Shown here one piece after another: positions 12,000-23,774 of a stretch of 64,000 bases of DNA. The stretch lies in the NCBI GenBank assembly GCA_015680685.1, contig MNCI01004678.1, positions 1,128,884-1,192,883 on the forward strand. Reading direction: 5' to 3'. This DNA comes from Gnetum montanum (lineage: Eukaryota; Streptophyta; Gnetopsida; Gnetales; Gnetaceae). Position 1 is the stretch's first letter. Every line of letters starts with the position of its first letter. Under the pieces are notes generated by a model, which saw only the letters and a program-made list of their open reading frames with translations, was not told the origin of the DNA and did no database searches. The position numbers and the translations under genes were made by a program.

Positions 12000-12410
12000 A
12001 CACTTAGAGCTAATGTTGCAATTGCATCAGCTATGGCATTCTCATTTTGGGGTACGTGTTGGATATCAACATTTACAAACTATTGTAATAATTATTTTCC
12101 TAGGTCACAATATGGTTGTAAGTGTTTGGATTTACACGCATAGAGTTTTGTTACTTGTTTAACCACAAGTTGCAAATCACCTTTAATCGTTAAGTGTCTA
12201 ATTCCTAGGTCATGAGCTACCATCATTCCCCTAATCAAACCTTCATACTTTTCTATGTTATTGGTACACAAGAACTCAAAATGATAGGTGAAAGGTTCAA
12301 TTTAACCAGATGGGAATGTTATGATGGTAGTATCAATGGCCCCATGGGTAGTTGAAGCTCTATCAAAGTGCATGACTATCTCATAACCCTCAAGCACTTG
12401 GCCAAAAATA
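12000..12410 (-). pseudogene. Second, archaeal-type RNase H of element G
   Basis: The minus-strand frame reads VMHFDRASTTHGAID, then TNNIEKYEGLIRGM, IKGDLQLVVKQV and HVPQNENAIADAIATLA. This is the pattern of the additional archaeal-type RNase H of plant Tat elements (FDGA, NNEAEYEAL, GDSQLV, ENxxADALA). It sits between the first RNase H and integrase, where Tat elements carry it. The Asp in HFD and the one in GD are kept; the NNEAEYEA Glu position is altered. It supports the Tat assignment more than any other feature. Confidence 0.8.
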
Positions 12411-12439
12411 TTAATATGCTCATCGAGGAACTCAAGATC

Positions 12440-12990
12440 TATGGCTGCTTGATCATCAATAGGTGAAATGGTAACTTGTATAGCTATAGCTTGACCATTA
12501 GTTGTAGATTGAAAGATGTAAGAAAGGTTAAACTCTACAATTATGGCTTTCCATTAGGCTATATGACTACTCTCATAGATATTGGTCATTATAGCTTTGA
12601 GCATGTTATCTTTACAAATGACATTGACTTGGCTTTTGAAGAGGTAGTGTCTCCACTTCTTCAACAAGAAGACTACTACCAGACAATACTTCTCCACTTC
12701 AGTGTATCAGGTTTCATGGGCAACTAATGCATGCCTAAGATAGTATACCGGCATTTCTGCTCCATCATCTCATTTCTAATAGAGTAGAGAGGCAATGGAT
12801 GTGTTAGAGATGGCTAGGTAGATGTACAAAGGTCTACCTTATTATGGTGGATACACCATTGGTAGTTGTGTCAGCTCTTGCTTAAGGTTTTTAAAGGCCT
12901 CTTGGCATTAAGCTGTCCACTCATAGTGAACCCCTTTCTTAAGCAAGCATTGCATGGGTTGTAACTTATACGTAAGCCTAACGATGAACC
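12440..12990 (-). pseudogene. First RNase H of element G
   Basis: The frame carries MPVYYLRHALVAHE, TEVEKYCLVVVFLLKKWRHY, VICKDNMLKAIM and FNLSYIFQSTTNGQAIA, the usual order for the connection and RNase H domain behind a gypsy RT. The equivalent of the final Asp region is weak, and stops interrupt the frame. It directly follows RT on the minus strand. Confidence 0.65.
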
Positions 12991-13790
12991 CATGAATAAA
13001 TTGTAATTTTCCTTGCAATCCCTAAAGCTCCTTAAGGTTGGCTAGCACTACTAATTTGGATATGGCCTTAACCTTATCAGGATCGACATGTATCCTTGCT
13101 TCTACTACCACAAAGCCAAGCCTCTTATTAGTGTTGACACTGAAGGCACACTTCTTAAGATTGAGCCTAAGCTCATTTTTAAGACACCATTTAAGCATAA
13201 GATCTAGGTCATTAGCATGATCATTAGCTTCTTTGGACTTAACGACTATGTCATCTATGTAATCATTAAGCAAGCCTAGTGTGTAATCATTGAAGATATA
13301 AGTCATGGCTCGTTGATAGGTTGCTCTTGCATTTGTATGGCCAAAGAACATAATTATATAGAAAAAGGTCCCTCAAGGGATCATGAAGTTTGTGCTAAGT
13401 TGGTGCTTTGGGTTGATCCTAATTTGGTTGTATTCTAAGAACCCATCCATAAAGGATAATAAGGCATGCCCAGCTATGGTATCAATGAGTTGATCGATAC
13501 TAGGTAATGGAAAGTCATCCTTAATAGTTGGTTTATTCAAGTCTCAAGAATCGATGCAAATATGGATACTCTCAATTTTCTTAGGGACTACTAATATGTT
13601 GGAAACCCATTTTGCGTAGTTGATAGCCCTAATGAAACCAGCTTGGTAGAGCTTCGAGATCTCATCATGAACTGCCAAGGCCAAATTGAATCTTATCTTA
13701 TGTACTTTTTGCTTAATTGGTCTAATGCTAGGATCCAATATGATGCTATGTTATACTAATCATGGGTCTAGGCCTAGCATATCTTCATAT
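12990..13790 (-). pseudogene. Reverse transcriptase of element G (Tat-like)
   Basis: Open stretches in different frames read RPIKQKVHKIRFN, EISKLYQAGFIRAINYAKW, ILVVPKK, IDSRDLNK, DDFPLPSIDQLID, FMDGFLEYNQI and the catalytic box YIDDIVVKSKEANDH, then LRLNLKKCAFSV and KRLGFVVVEARIHVDPDKV. These are the palm and thumb motifs of a gypsy RT, in order. Both catalytic Asp residues of YIDD are kept. Stops and frameshifts near 13365, 13430 and 13545 break it. Confidence 0.88.
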
Positions 13791-13843
13791 GACTAGGAAA
13801 AGGTCTTAATGTTGCCTTGTAGGACTTTGCTGATGTCTTAAGC

Positions 13844-14167
13844 CTATTGAGGTTCTAGTGAGGAACTTAGTTTAAGGGTTTTCTCCTCACCACTATGTGT
13901 CATGATAGGAACCTCAGCCAGAGAATCTTCGATTATATCATCCACCTCTAAGTCAAAGGTTTTGACTAGGTCTTTAGGCCACTCTAGAGGTTTCTCTATT
14001 GAGGCTATGTAGTCAACAAGAGTCTTAGGCTCAAGATCTAGGTAATTAGGGTCAATATACCATTTTACATCACCATCAGTCCCATTTAGGCTCAAAGGTA
14101 AATTGATTAGCTCCCAGGTACTCATACTTTGATCTTGCATGTCAACCAAAAGCATATTAAGTGGCAC
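13844..14167 (-). pseudogene. Linker upstream of RT in element G
   Basis: A 107-codon open stretch reads MPLNMLLVDMQDQS and continues through DPNYLDLEPKTLVDYIASIEKP and EEKTLKLSSSLEPQ. It lies directly before the RT on the same strand. It is the acidic linker that precedes RT in many Tat polyproteins, where '...IDxGT...R.I.ig..L' text appears. No domain is recognised. A short gap with stops separates it from the RT frame. Confidence 0.5.
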
Positions 14168-14339
14168 CTAAGTAAAAATAAATAAACAATTCTAAAAAGC
14201 TACAAAAATTATGCAAATACATGCTATTCTAGTGTAAAAAAGGTCACCCAAGCCTATAAATCAAGTAAAAAAAAGTGTAATAAGGGCCAAATAAAGGTCA
14301 AACAAAGGGGAAATACAAGAAATAAGGCTACAAATGGCC

Positions 14340-14680
14340 AACAAGAATCATGGTTTTGTCAATTTTGGGCCTTGACGGGCCATGATGCCAATTTAAGGCC
14401 ATAGTGGGCTATGGTCACATGGTGCCAAATGATGGTCAATGAAGGCCAAATCCCACTATTTGATATCAATCAAAGGCTAAACATGGGAAAATAAAATAGA
14501 TAAGGGAAGTATAAGGCTATGTAAAGGTTATAAGGGTCAATATTTTAACATAAGGTCAAAAATCAAGTTGAATCATATGGTAAAGCATGCTATCTAGGGT
14601 CATTCATGGCTAATTATAGGTCAAAAGAGGATTAGTTTTGCTAGTTTTAGGCCTTAGTAGGCCATGGTTCAAGGCTACAA
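14340..14680 (-). repeat. GGCC-rich minisatellite, copy sets 2 and 3 (element G)
   Basis: Two small clusters, 14350-14420 and 14635-14680, carry units such as aatttaaggccatagtgggc and agttttaggccttagtaggc. They match the units at 10470-10625 and 22405-22620. They lie upstream of RT in the element's direction, so the repeat flanks several coding blocks. Confidence 0.55.
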
Positions 14681-14960
14681 GGCTGTTAGATGGGTTTAGA
14701 CATTATTAAGGGTTATTTTTGGGCTATTTGGGCCTAAAAAAAAGAGTTTTGGAGCTTCTACACTGAGCCACCCTTGTTTCCATGCTGGAGTCCCCTCTTC
14801 AAGGGGTATGTCAATGTGGAGGGTTCCAAGGGGCTAAGTTTTGATGCATTTTGATTAATTCTAGGCATGCATGTGCATTCCTAGGGTCACTGGAGTTGCT
14901 AGGCATCACCCAAGGTTAAAATTTATTAGTTTTAAGGTCATTTTTTGGTTTTTCAAGGTT

Positions 14961-14961
<1 letters not shown>

Positions 14962-14999
<38 letters not shown>

Positions 15000-15000
15000 N
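14962..15000. repeat. C homopolymer ending in N
   Basis: There are 38 C bases followed by a single undetermined base. It falls at the C-rich position of a repeat unit. Length is not reliable. Confidence 0.9.
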
Positions 15001-15606
15001 TGTGTCAGCATGGAAGACTCCAAGGGGTTAATTTTTGATTAAGTTTGACAAGTCTTGGGCGTGCATGTGCATTATTCAGGTTACTGAAGTTGTTGGGCAT
15101 TGCCCAAGGTCAAAACTTGTCAATTTTGAGGTCATTTAATGCATTTTCAAGGTTACTCTCTTATTTCCATGCTAAGCCCCCATCCAAGGGGTGTGTCACC
15201 ATGGAGGATTACAAGGGGTTTATTTTTTATGAGTTTTAACCAATTTTGGACATGCATGTACATTCTTGTGGTTGTCAAAGCTTTTGAGCATTGCCCAAGG
15301 TTAAAAATTATCAATTTTAAGGTCATTTAATGCATTTTCAAAGTTACCCCTTTTCTTCCCCACTACCCCCCCCCCCCTGCCCCGCCCCCCCCCCCCCCCC
15401 TCCCCCCCTCCCCCTCCTCTAGTGGGGTGTGTCAGTGTATAGGATTACAAGGGATTGATTTTGGATGAATTTTGACTAGTCTTAATCATGCATGTGCATT
15501 CTAGGGGTTGCTAGAGCTACTAAGCATTGTCGAAGGTCAAAAGTTATTAATTTTAAGGTTATTTAATAGGTTTTTTAGGTCACCCCTTATTTCCATGCTA
15601 AGCCAC

Positions 15607-15607
<1 letters not shown>

Positions 15608-15687
<80 letters not shown>

Positions 15688-15691
15688 ACCN
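15608..15691. repeat. Long C homopolymer (80 bases) ending beside N
   Basis: The run covers 15608-15687, followed by acc and an N at 15691. The first part of a repeat unit is missing after the N, so either the unit is truncated or sequence was lost in assembly. Confidence 0.9.
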
Positions 15692-16896
15692 TTGACTAGT
15701 TATGGACATGCATGTACATTCTTGAGGTTGCTGGAGCTATTGGGCATTGCCCAAGGTTAAAATTTGTTGATTTTAAGGCTTTTTGGTCATTTTTTGGAGT
15801 TATCCCCTTGCTCCCATATTGAGCTTTTCCTCTAGGAGGTGTTTCAACATGGAGGATCCCAAGGGGTTGATTTTTCACAAATTTTGATCAATTTTGGACA
15901 TGCATGTACATTCGAAAGGTTGCTGAAGTTGTTGGGCATCACCCAAGGTCAAAATTTATCAATTTTGAGGTTTGTAAATTAGTTTTAAAGGTTATCCCTT
16001 GTTTCCATGCTGAGCTCCCCTCCCCTCCTCCCCCCCCCCCCCCCCCCCCCCCCCCTTCTTTCTAGGGAAGTGTGTCAATGTGAGGATTCCAAGGAGGTGA
16101 GAACCAAAGGGGTTATCAACTACCATAGGTCACAAAGGGGCACCAAAACTCTCAATGTAAGAACTATGGTTACTAGAGGTTGGGGAAGAGGATTTTTTAT
16201 GTTATACCCCCTTAAACCCCCATGTTGGCCTCACACCAGATGGCATGGAGGGGGATTCACCAACATGGAATATGATACAAGGTTGCAAGTTGGCTTTTTT
16301 AAATGCAAGAGATAGGCTATTAGAGTTTGTAAAAAAGTATAAAGGTTAAACATGACAATTGGTTGGTTGATTTATATAGCTAGGTTGTCGATTTATGGAA
16401 TTTTGTACCACTTCCCATCCATCCATGCTAAGGTCAAGGTGCTTAGCATAGATGAGGCCTCCCCACAATGGAAAACCACCAAATTGAAAGGTTTTAACCA
16501 CTTTTGATTAGGTTCTCCAAGGTTTAGGGGTTATCAGGAGTGATCGAATAGGCTTTTGATCATGTGGGCTCCTTCTAGGTATTAGATCAGGGTGTAGTGG
16601 GTAGTGGGGGTATGAATGGGGGTTACCCCCTTTTGTTCCATACTAAACCAGACACCTTCGCCCACACCCCCCCCTCCCCCNGGTTTGGGGTGGAAAGGTT
16701 AGGTCGTATGTGTTTTTAATGCCAAAACTTATGAAAACTCATCACAAGCTACCATTCTATCAATCAATGTAGTGGAAGAGAGCCTTTGCATCTATTTTTT
16801 ATAGTAGATCTTATCAACCTTCAGTCTTGAAGCTTCTCTTCTCTCTTTTGGCTAGTTTTAAGGCTCTACCCTCTTCAGATTTCAAGTCTCCTCCCA

Positions 16897-19800
16897 ATGT
16901 TGGTCATCAGTATGAAGAAAAATAGTAAAGCTCCATACATTCAAGCATTAGATGAGGCTTCCAAAATGGTTTCCACCTTTTCCAAGGCTATTTCCATCCA
17001 AGGGACCTCCTCATTAGTTCCAAGGTTGGCCATTCTTTGCCTTTTTCATGGTATTCTAGTCTTTTTTTTGTGCTTTTCTTGGTAGAAACATTGTTTTTCT
17101 CAAATCTACTTAAAAGGAGTTAATAAAATGGAATTCTAATGAAATCCCACATCATGTTTTGGTCATTTTCATGTGTATCTAAGGTTATTTTTCTATTTTT
17201 TCCTAGGCAAATAAGATTTTTGAAATTAGGCTTGCTTTTTCAAGTGTTTTTTCTACAAATCTCATGTTGGGGTTGTTTTTCTTAGATTTAGGGCTAAGGA
17301 TTCATTATAATTAAATTCTAATGACATCCTACCCCCTTAATTTAATGTGTTTTGTAATGGGTTGATGTTGGTTTGGCCATTTTGGCTATAATCTATGGCT
17401 ATATAGTATTAAATTTGTGTTTTTTAATGCTTTTTGGTTCAAAAAAGCAAGTTATGTTGTGTATTTTTTATTAGAAAAATGGCTTAAGTTTTGGAAAATT
17501 TAATGTTTTTGGTTTTTATTGTTATATTTGAGCTTTGAAATGGCTGTGTTCTTATTTAATTTGGAGTTGTATTGGTCATGTTATGGCTATTTTGGTTTGG
17601 TTGTGTAATCAGGGGTTTGTGCCATTTTTCATATTTTCATCAACATTAATGAGTTTTTTTTTTTTTTGGAAAAATGGCTAGGGATTTGAATTTTTATTGA
17701 GTATGGGTGTGTAGGGCTCAATTCAAGCTTTTAAATGATTGTTGAATCACTCCATTTGGAGCCTGAATGAATGTTTTCCTAACCCTGCAAGAATGGGGGT
17801 TGATGGTAACAACTATGATTTTGTTATTTTTGGCTATGTTTTATAAAGAATGGTTACATGTTTTTGGTTGTAATAGTCATGGCTAGAAAGTTCATGATTT
17901 CAAGGTTCCTTTCATGGTGGAATCATTGAAATTAGAGGTAATATTAATTTTTTATGAATTTTATGTTGAGGCTATGTTAATTTATCTAAATTTGGCTATA
18001 GCACTCTACCCCCTTGAGGATGGATGTGGTTTTCATAGTTGGCATTGTCAACCTCCATGCTCCTAGGGATCATAACCTATATTGTAAATTTTTTTTTGTG
18101 GTTTTGAAGAAAATAGGTTTTTATTATTTTTAATAAGTTATCTATTATGGCTTTTTTTAAATGCATGTTTTGAGCTAAGGCATAATTTTGGTTGTGATGC
18201 TTTTGTTATGATAGTTTTGGCTATAAAGTCTAGGAGAGGTTGCAATAATATGTTTATTATTATTATTATTATTTTAAATTTTCTTAAGTAAATTTAAATC
18301 AACACCCTAGAGCTTTTTATGCAAGTTAATTTCACCCCTAACTAGACTGTTTAAAATTTGTTAAGAAATTCTAAGTGTTGAAATGTTGTGCTAATGTTGT
18401 TGTTTTTTATACTTTCCCCCTTATAGGGTCCTACTCAAGCTGGTGCTCATTGTGGTTGAGCTAGTTAGCATCCTTTACTTTCTCAATCAACCTATGAACC
18501 ACATCCCTCTCCCTAACTTGACATTGGAAAAGATGTCAGCATGGTTCTGCCCAAGGGTAAGGGATTTTCTTACCTACCTTCTCCAACACTTTAGTATGAT
18601 GATGTGATCACACTTGTCTGAGGAGGTGGCCACGATTATGGTTGAGACTTTGCTACCTGGTTCTACACGCATGATTGCTCAATTCATAATCGATGGACCA
18701 AAGACTCAAGTTGTAAAAGAGTTAGTGGATTTCATCAGTCCATGGTACCTTTCAAATATTTGAAGCATGCCAAAGTACTCACAATACAACATGAATAATA
18801 CTTTGATGGTGGCACAAAGAGTCCACTCTTTGTTCTAGAATCCTCCAGGAACTATGTACCAATTATAGGAGTAAGCATGACTATTATAGGTTTTAATATT
18901 TTGGTTTTATCTAGTTTAATCTTTTCATGTCTTGTAGGTATAGGATCAATGATCAATGTTTGATCAAGAATGATCAAACCTTGGTGGTAGCCCATACCAC
19001 ATTGAATGAATTCACCAAAGGCCCCAAGATTAGACATGTTATTTTTGAACAACTAAGAGGGGAGTTTGATGAATATCCAACCAAATTTGACCTTGTTTAC
19101 ACAAAGTGTGTGGCTACCAAAATAGCACACAACTGGTGGGTGGCCCCTAAGGATATTAGAGATATGGGTATTACCATTGGGGCCTCTACACAAGCTTCTC
19201 CAAGAAAGAAGAAGAAGAGTGAGAAATTGAGTATGTTGTTATGCTAAAGGTTTTATGGTTACTTAGGCTTTAATTAATTAATTACTTTTTTATGGCTAAA
19301 ACATAGTTGTATTGACACCAAACACTTGTCTTTTACTTATAGGCCCTTCCACTTCTGCAGATCCTATCATACCCCTCATCAGACGTTTTGTGGAGAACCT
19401 CATGCTAAAGTTTGGTGAGGTGGGACCAACATAGAATTGGTTAAAGGAGAATGCATTTGAAGACATTTAAGCAAACATTACTCTTGCAGGTCTACTTGAG
19501 ATCTTCATGGTACCTAACCCTATCATCCCTTCTACAAAGATGCTGAACATCATCAACTCTTTTGATGAAAGAGTTGAAGTGTTCTACACCACAGTATGTG
19601 GCCAATCTATCACTATTGCCATTAGTGCATCAACCTTTGATGACTTATTTGGTGTTCCCGTTGATGAAATGACAATTGCCACCAAATCAATGAAAGAGGT
19701 AGGCAAGCGTGTAGAGGCTGAAGAATGGCTTAGTGCTACCAAGGGCACTTTGGTCTTGCTTATAGTAGCTTTATGAACCCTTATTCAAATCTAGGGTATT

Positions 19801-22093
19801 CCCTAAATTGTTATCACAAAAGAAGGTAATTGGCATTGCATAGGGATGGACCTTCAAGAAAGTTATGATGGAGGTAACTCATTTTAACTAGGCTACTTCC
19901 TTGGTTATGAGCCTCAAAGAGGAAATCTTCAAAATTTGTGTAGACTCTTCCACAATAGTCCACATACATCATGCATTTTTTGCAAGCTATTTAAAGAGGT
20001 TTGTGAAATTTTTGGTGGTAAGGAGAGGTGGATTGTGGATGCGTTAGGGCCCATGGAAACTCTTCAGCCTTAGATAAAGAATCTTTATCCAACCATGAGG
20101 ATGCAAAATTTACTAGAGGGTATGGGAGATTCACTAATCATGACCACCAAGGATCTTAATGTTAGTCAATGTGAATCCCTTGACAACATGGGGGAGGTAC
20201 CTCTTACATTTCCAGCAAACATCAAGAGGGCCTAATGGTTGTGTGTTGAAGCTAAAATAGTAGCTAGGGCTAATCTGAAGAGGCTTGCAGAAGAAGCACC
20301 ACTAGTAGCAAATTCTCCCTCCAAGAAAAAGATTGTCTTCAAGATCCCACGCTTGGACCAAGTAGTCGTAGGTATACTTCTACTATGTTTTCTTTTTCTT
20401 TTTTTGGTTATGTTTTTGTTTTATGATTATTCCTATTAATTTATGTAACAGTTTATGATTACAAATACACAACAAAACCTAGTAGCCCAAGTTGTTGCTA
20501 TAGAAGAAGAACAAAGGTAAGCAAAAGAGGCACATAGGCATACCAAAGAGGAAGAACAAAGGCATAAGGCTACAATAGAGGAAGAACAAAGGTGTGCAGA
20601 GGAGGCACTCAATAATATATGGGTGATCTTAACATCTTTTTTAGTGGGTCACTGCCCTAGGAGTCTTCGATCGATATCCTTGATGATGATGAAGATGATC
20701 ATGAGAAGGAAGTGGAGAGCACATGTATACTTCTGCTCTACTTGTTATTTCCTATAGTTTTATTTTTGGTTTTAGAGTTCTTACTTATCCAATATTTGTT
20801 ATGCTTATTGTAGTTCCTAAGCTAGTAGCAAAGGCCCCTGTACCTAGTTTCACATGCAACTGTGGGTAGAGATCTCGAACAAGATAGAATTCATGCATGG
20901 AATGATAAAGGACATCATTGGCTGGTTGCACCCGAACTTGTTAACAACTATGTTTGGCTATTCTTTAGTAATTTTGCTATGAGATATATTTTATGTTATA
21001 TCTATATTATATATTGTGTTTAATATTATTATTTTTGTTGTTTTAGTATCACCAATCACATGGGATCTGACCCAAGACATGGAATTGAACTCCTCGCCCA
21101 AACTTCCTTCTGACACCACACATGTTCCCTTAAAGCTTTATGAAACTACCACTGATCTAGCAATTTCATGTGCTAAGGCTTCATGGGAGATTCAAAGGTC
21201 TAACAAATCCCTATGGGAGTAGGTTATGGCCTTGAAGAATGAAAATAAAATGCAACTTGAGAGAATCTAGGATCTCGAGGAGTGTAAGACCTTTGCGGAG
21301 GCCCAAGTGGAAAACTTGAGGGCCTTATGGATCAAGGAGATTACATGGGCCCCCTACTAGAGAACTATGCATGATAAGATTACTCTTTCCTAAGATTTGG
21401 ATGAGCAACAAATGTAAATGGACTTGATTTCTCAAAAGGCATAAGATTGAAAGGATTATTATGCTTGGGTCTTGGAGTGGGGCAAGACCCAAAGGGACCA
21501 CAAGTGCAAGTACAAGTTCAATTGAGATGCCTATTTGAAATGACTGAAGAAGGAGTAACTGAATGGAAAAAGAGAGCGATGTTTATTTAGGGCATTTAGG
21601 CTAAAAGTGTTTTCAACCTTTTTGAAAGCACTTTGATAGTGGTTGAGTCTCCTACTCCACAGATCACCATAGTTGTAGATGAGGTTGCTACAACTACAAT
21701 CTCATGGAAGCCACCATCCTAGATGGATGTGGATAGAACCAACATCCTCATGGACATTAATTTAGGGGATATTGGCTAGGCCAATATGATAGAAGACTAG
21801 ATTCTTCAACGTTTGGAGACTAGCCTTCATCATCTTCCCCAAGAGCCGAATTCTCCATAGGTATGATGATCTTTATTTTTTGCATTTAAGTTTTAGTCTT
21901 TCTTTTTAGTTTTATATGTTTTGTTCTACCAAGTTCATGTTACAATTTTGGTTATTAGAGTTACTAATTGGTTGCGTTTTTCTATCTTACAAGCATTTTA
22001 TGATGTTGATGGCTCTAGTGGTGTAGTTGATGATGATGATGATGCACCACCACCTCCTCCTTCGAATGCCCCCTTGGCACCATTAGATGCATG
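16897..22093 (+). pseudogene. Multi-exon gene remnant, antisense to element G
   Basis: Open stretches on the plus strand are separated by T-rich segments bounded by GT...AG. A plausible model is: exon 1 16897-17024 (MLVISMKKNSKAPYIQ), exon 2 18427-18867, exon 3 18938-19230 (EFTKGPKIRHVIFEQLRGEF), exon 4 19343-20371, exon 5 20452-20724 (repeats of EEEQR), exon 6 from 20814, exon 7 21047-21860, exon 8 21994-22093 ending GVVDDDDDAPPPPP and a TGA. Introns begin GTATAC, GTATGT or GTAAGC-like and end TAG, CAG or AAG. The product would have a globular N-terminal half and a charged, coiled-coil, acidic/proline C-terminal part. I do not recognise the family; it recalls plant transposon-associated proteins. 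Stops in exons 2, 4, 6 and 7 make it a pseudogene. Antisense genes are known in Grande-type Tat elements. Confidence 0.5.
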
Positions 22094-22404
22094 ATGAGAT
22101 AGTCTTTAGTGTTTGTTTCATCTTATTCTTGAGATTGTATAGCTTATGTCAGCCAATACTTAAGTTGTAAACATTTCATTATTTATTATTAACAGTTTTA
22201 AGATTTATGCACACAATGTAATTTTGGTTTTGACTATATATGTTGTTGATAACTTTATCATTTTAAGGTTCTAAGGTTATAAGCGTTGAAATTATCTATG
22301 CAGAATATAGCTACATTGGCTATGGTGAGAGTTATAGGATTACAAATAGGCAAAGGTTACTTGCCTTTTTTTTGTTTAATAAAAGAGAAGGCATAATAGG
22401 TTGT

Positions 22405-22620
22405 AAATTTATCACCAATTTAAGGCCATGGCAAGCTGTGATGCTAGTTTAAAGTCTGAGTGAACTATAATGCTAGTTTAAAGTCTTAGCAGACTGTAAT
22501 GCTAGTTTAAAGTCTTAACAGACTACAATGATGGTTTAAGGCCTCGACAAGCCATAATGCTAGTTTAAGGCCTTGGCAGGCCATGGTTTGCCAATTTTAG
22601 GCCATGGCAGGCCCTCAGAG
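22405..22620 (-). repeat. GGCC-rich minisatellite, copy set 4 (element G)
   Basis: About seven units of roughly 30-33 bp follow the pattern 'atgctagtttaaggccttggc' with variants such as aaagtcttagcagactgta. They separate the protease region from the 3' end of the antisense gene. Confidence 0.7.
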
Positions 22621-23126
22621 TCATATATTTTTTGGGTAAATTTTTTTAAAAAAATTTATGGTTTTTCCCAACTTTATGATTTTTTTGTAAGGTTTTCTGT
22701 TTTTGTCATGTATAAAAGCAATGGAAAAGAAAGGTTGTAATACATAAGTAAATACAAACAAAAGTATAAATCTAGGCTACTTGCATGAAGAAAAATAAAA
22801 TAAAATGCACAAACAAGCATAACAAATTGGCAAAGAAAGGCTAAGCTACATGGCTATTGGCTATATGGTTATAAGGACATCGTGTAGAAGGGTTAAGGGG
22901 TACTTCACTTGTGCAAACTCTTCCTAATTTTTAAAAGATTAGGAAATGAATAAGGTCTACTCTACATAAGTTTGTATTCACCATTGCCTTCACTAATGAT
23001 GTTAAATGGGAGTTCATCCCATGATGCATCTTGCTACCTATTGTTGTTATCATTAGTTTTCTACTCTCTCTTAGGTTGTTGGATTTCATGACTGGGAGTT
23101 TCTTCTTGAAACTCTGCTTCAGATTC

Positions 23127-23774
23127 CTACTCTATGTTCACATTGTTAACAAGTAGGGACATTGTGTCATTACCATGCATGACGATCTCACCTCCCTCAT
23201 AAGGAAGATGAATCTCTTGGTGAATGGAAGAAGGCATAGCTTGTAATTGAGCTAACCAAGGTCTTCCTATGATAAGATTAAACCCAGGTGTCTCCTCCAC
23301 CACTAAGAAATTTGTAGTCATGGGGAATTGCTCCCCTACCACAAAATCTAAAAAGATGGATTCCTTAATAGTAACCCTTGATTTGTTGAAAGACTTGAGA
23401 GCAACTATTAATGTTTGTTGTATTTGCTCTATCAAGCCTAATTATTTAACTATGATGTACAAGCTAATGTTAGTAGCTACACCATCATCTACATGCACTC
23501 GATGTACCTTAAATTGCCCTACTTGTATGGTTATGAACAAAGGAGCCTTAGTAAATTTTCCATTCTAGGGATTAACTTTAATTTCACTATCATGAAATGT
23601 TAGGGATGTTGACTTCCCTTCTCTAGGTGTGGGAGGAATCATTATTGCATGGATGGATTTCTTGTTAGTTGGTATATCCTCACTAATAGGGATAGAAGTC
23701 AACATTTTGACTAACACCTCATAATGTATGGCAAAAATCATGATCATGTCATACAAGCTCATCATAGTGTTCAT
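23127..23774 (-). pseudogene. Retropepsin-type protease of element G
   Basis: On the minus strand the frame runs through SIHAIMIPPTPREGK, a segment with VHVDDGVATNI that fits the active site (Asp-x-Gly), then SRVTIKESIFLDF and FNLIIGRPWLAQLQAMPSSIHQ. The LIIGRPWL motif and the following 'AxPSxxHQ' phrase are typical for the protease region of Tat elements. The protease splits a retroelement polyprotein. Two frames are needed, with a break near 23450-23570, so it is not intact. Confidence 0.75.

Larger units (their letters stand above)
14760..16080. repeat. C-rich tandem repeat array, six or more units of about 190-240 bp
   Basis: Each unit has a 'ccatgctgagcccc' start, a C-rich tract, then 'aggggtgtgtcaacatggag', 'ccaaggggttgattttt', 'gacatgcatgtgcattc', 'ttgctggagttgttgggcat' and 'cccaaggtcaaaa'. 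Start-of-unit landmarks (tgtgtca or tgtttca) occur at about 14806, 15001, 15192, 15428, 15840 and 16070, with one more unit hidden by the long C run at 15608-15687. Unit length varies with the C tract. The array sits in the gap between protease and RT of G, just upstream of the antisense gene. Confidence 0.75.

Noticed and set aside
15508-15699. ORF with a long proline run
   Set aside because: The prolines are only the translation of the C homopolymer and the frame runs into an N.
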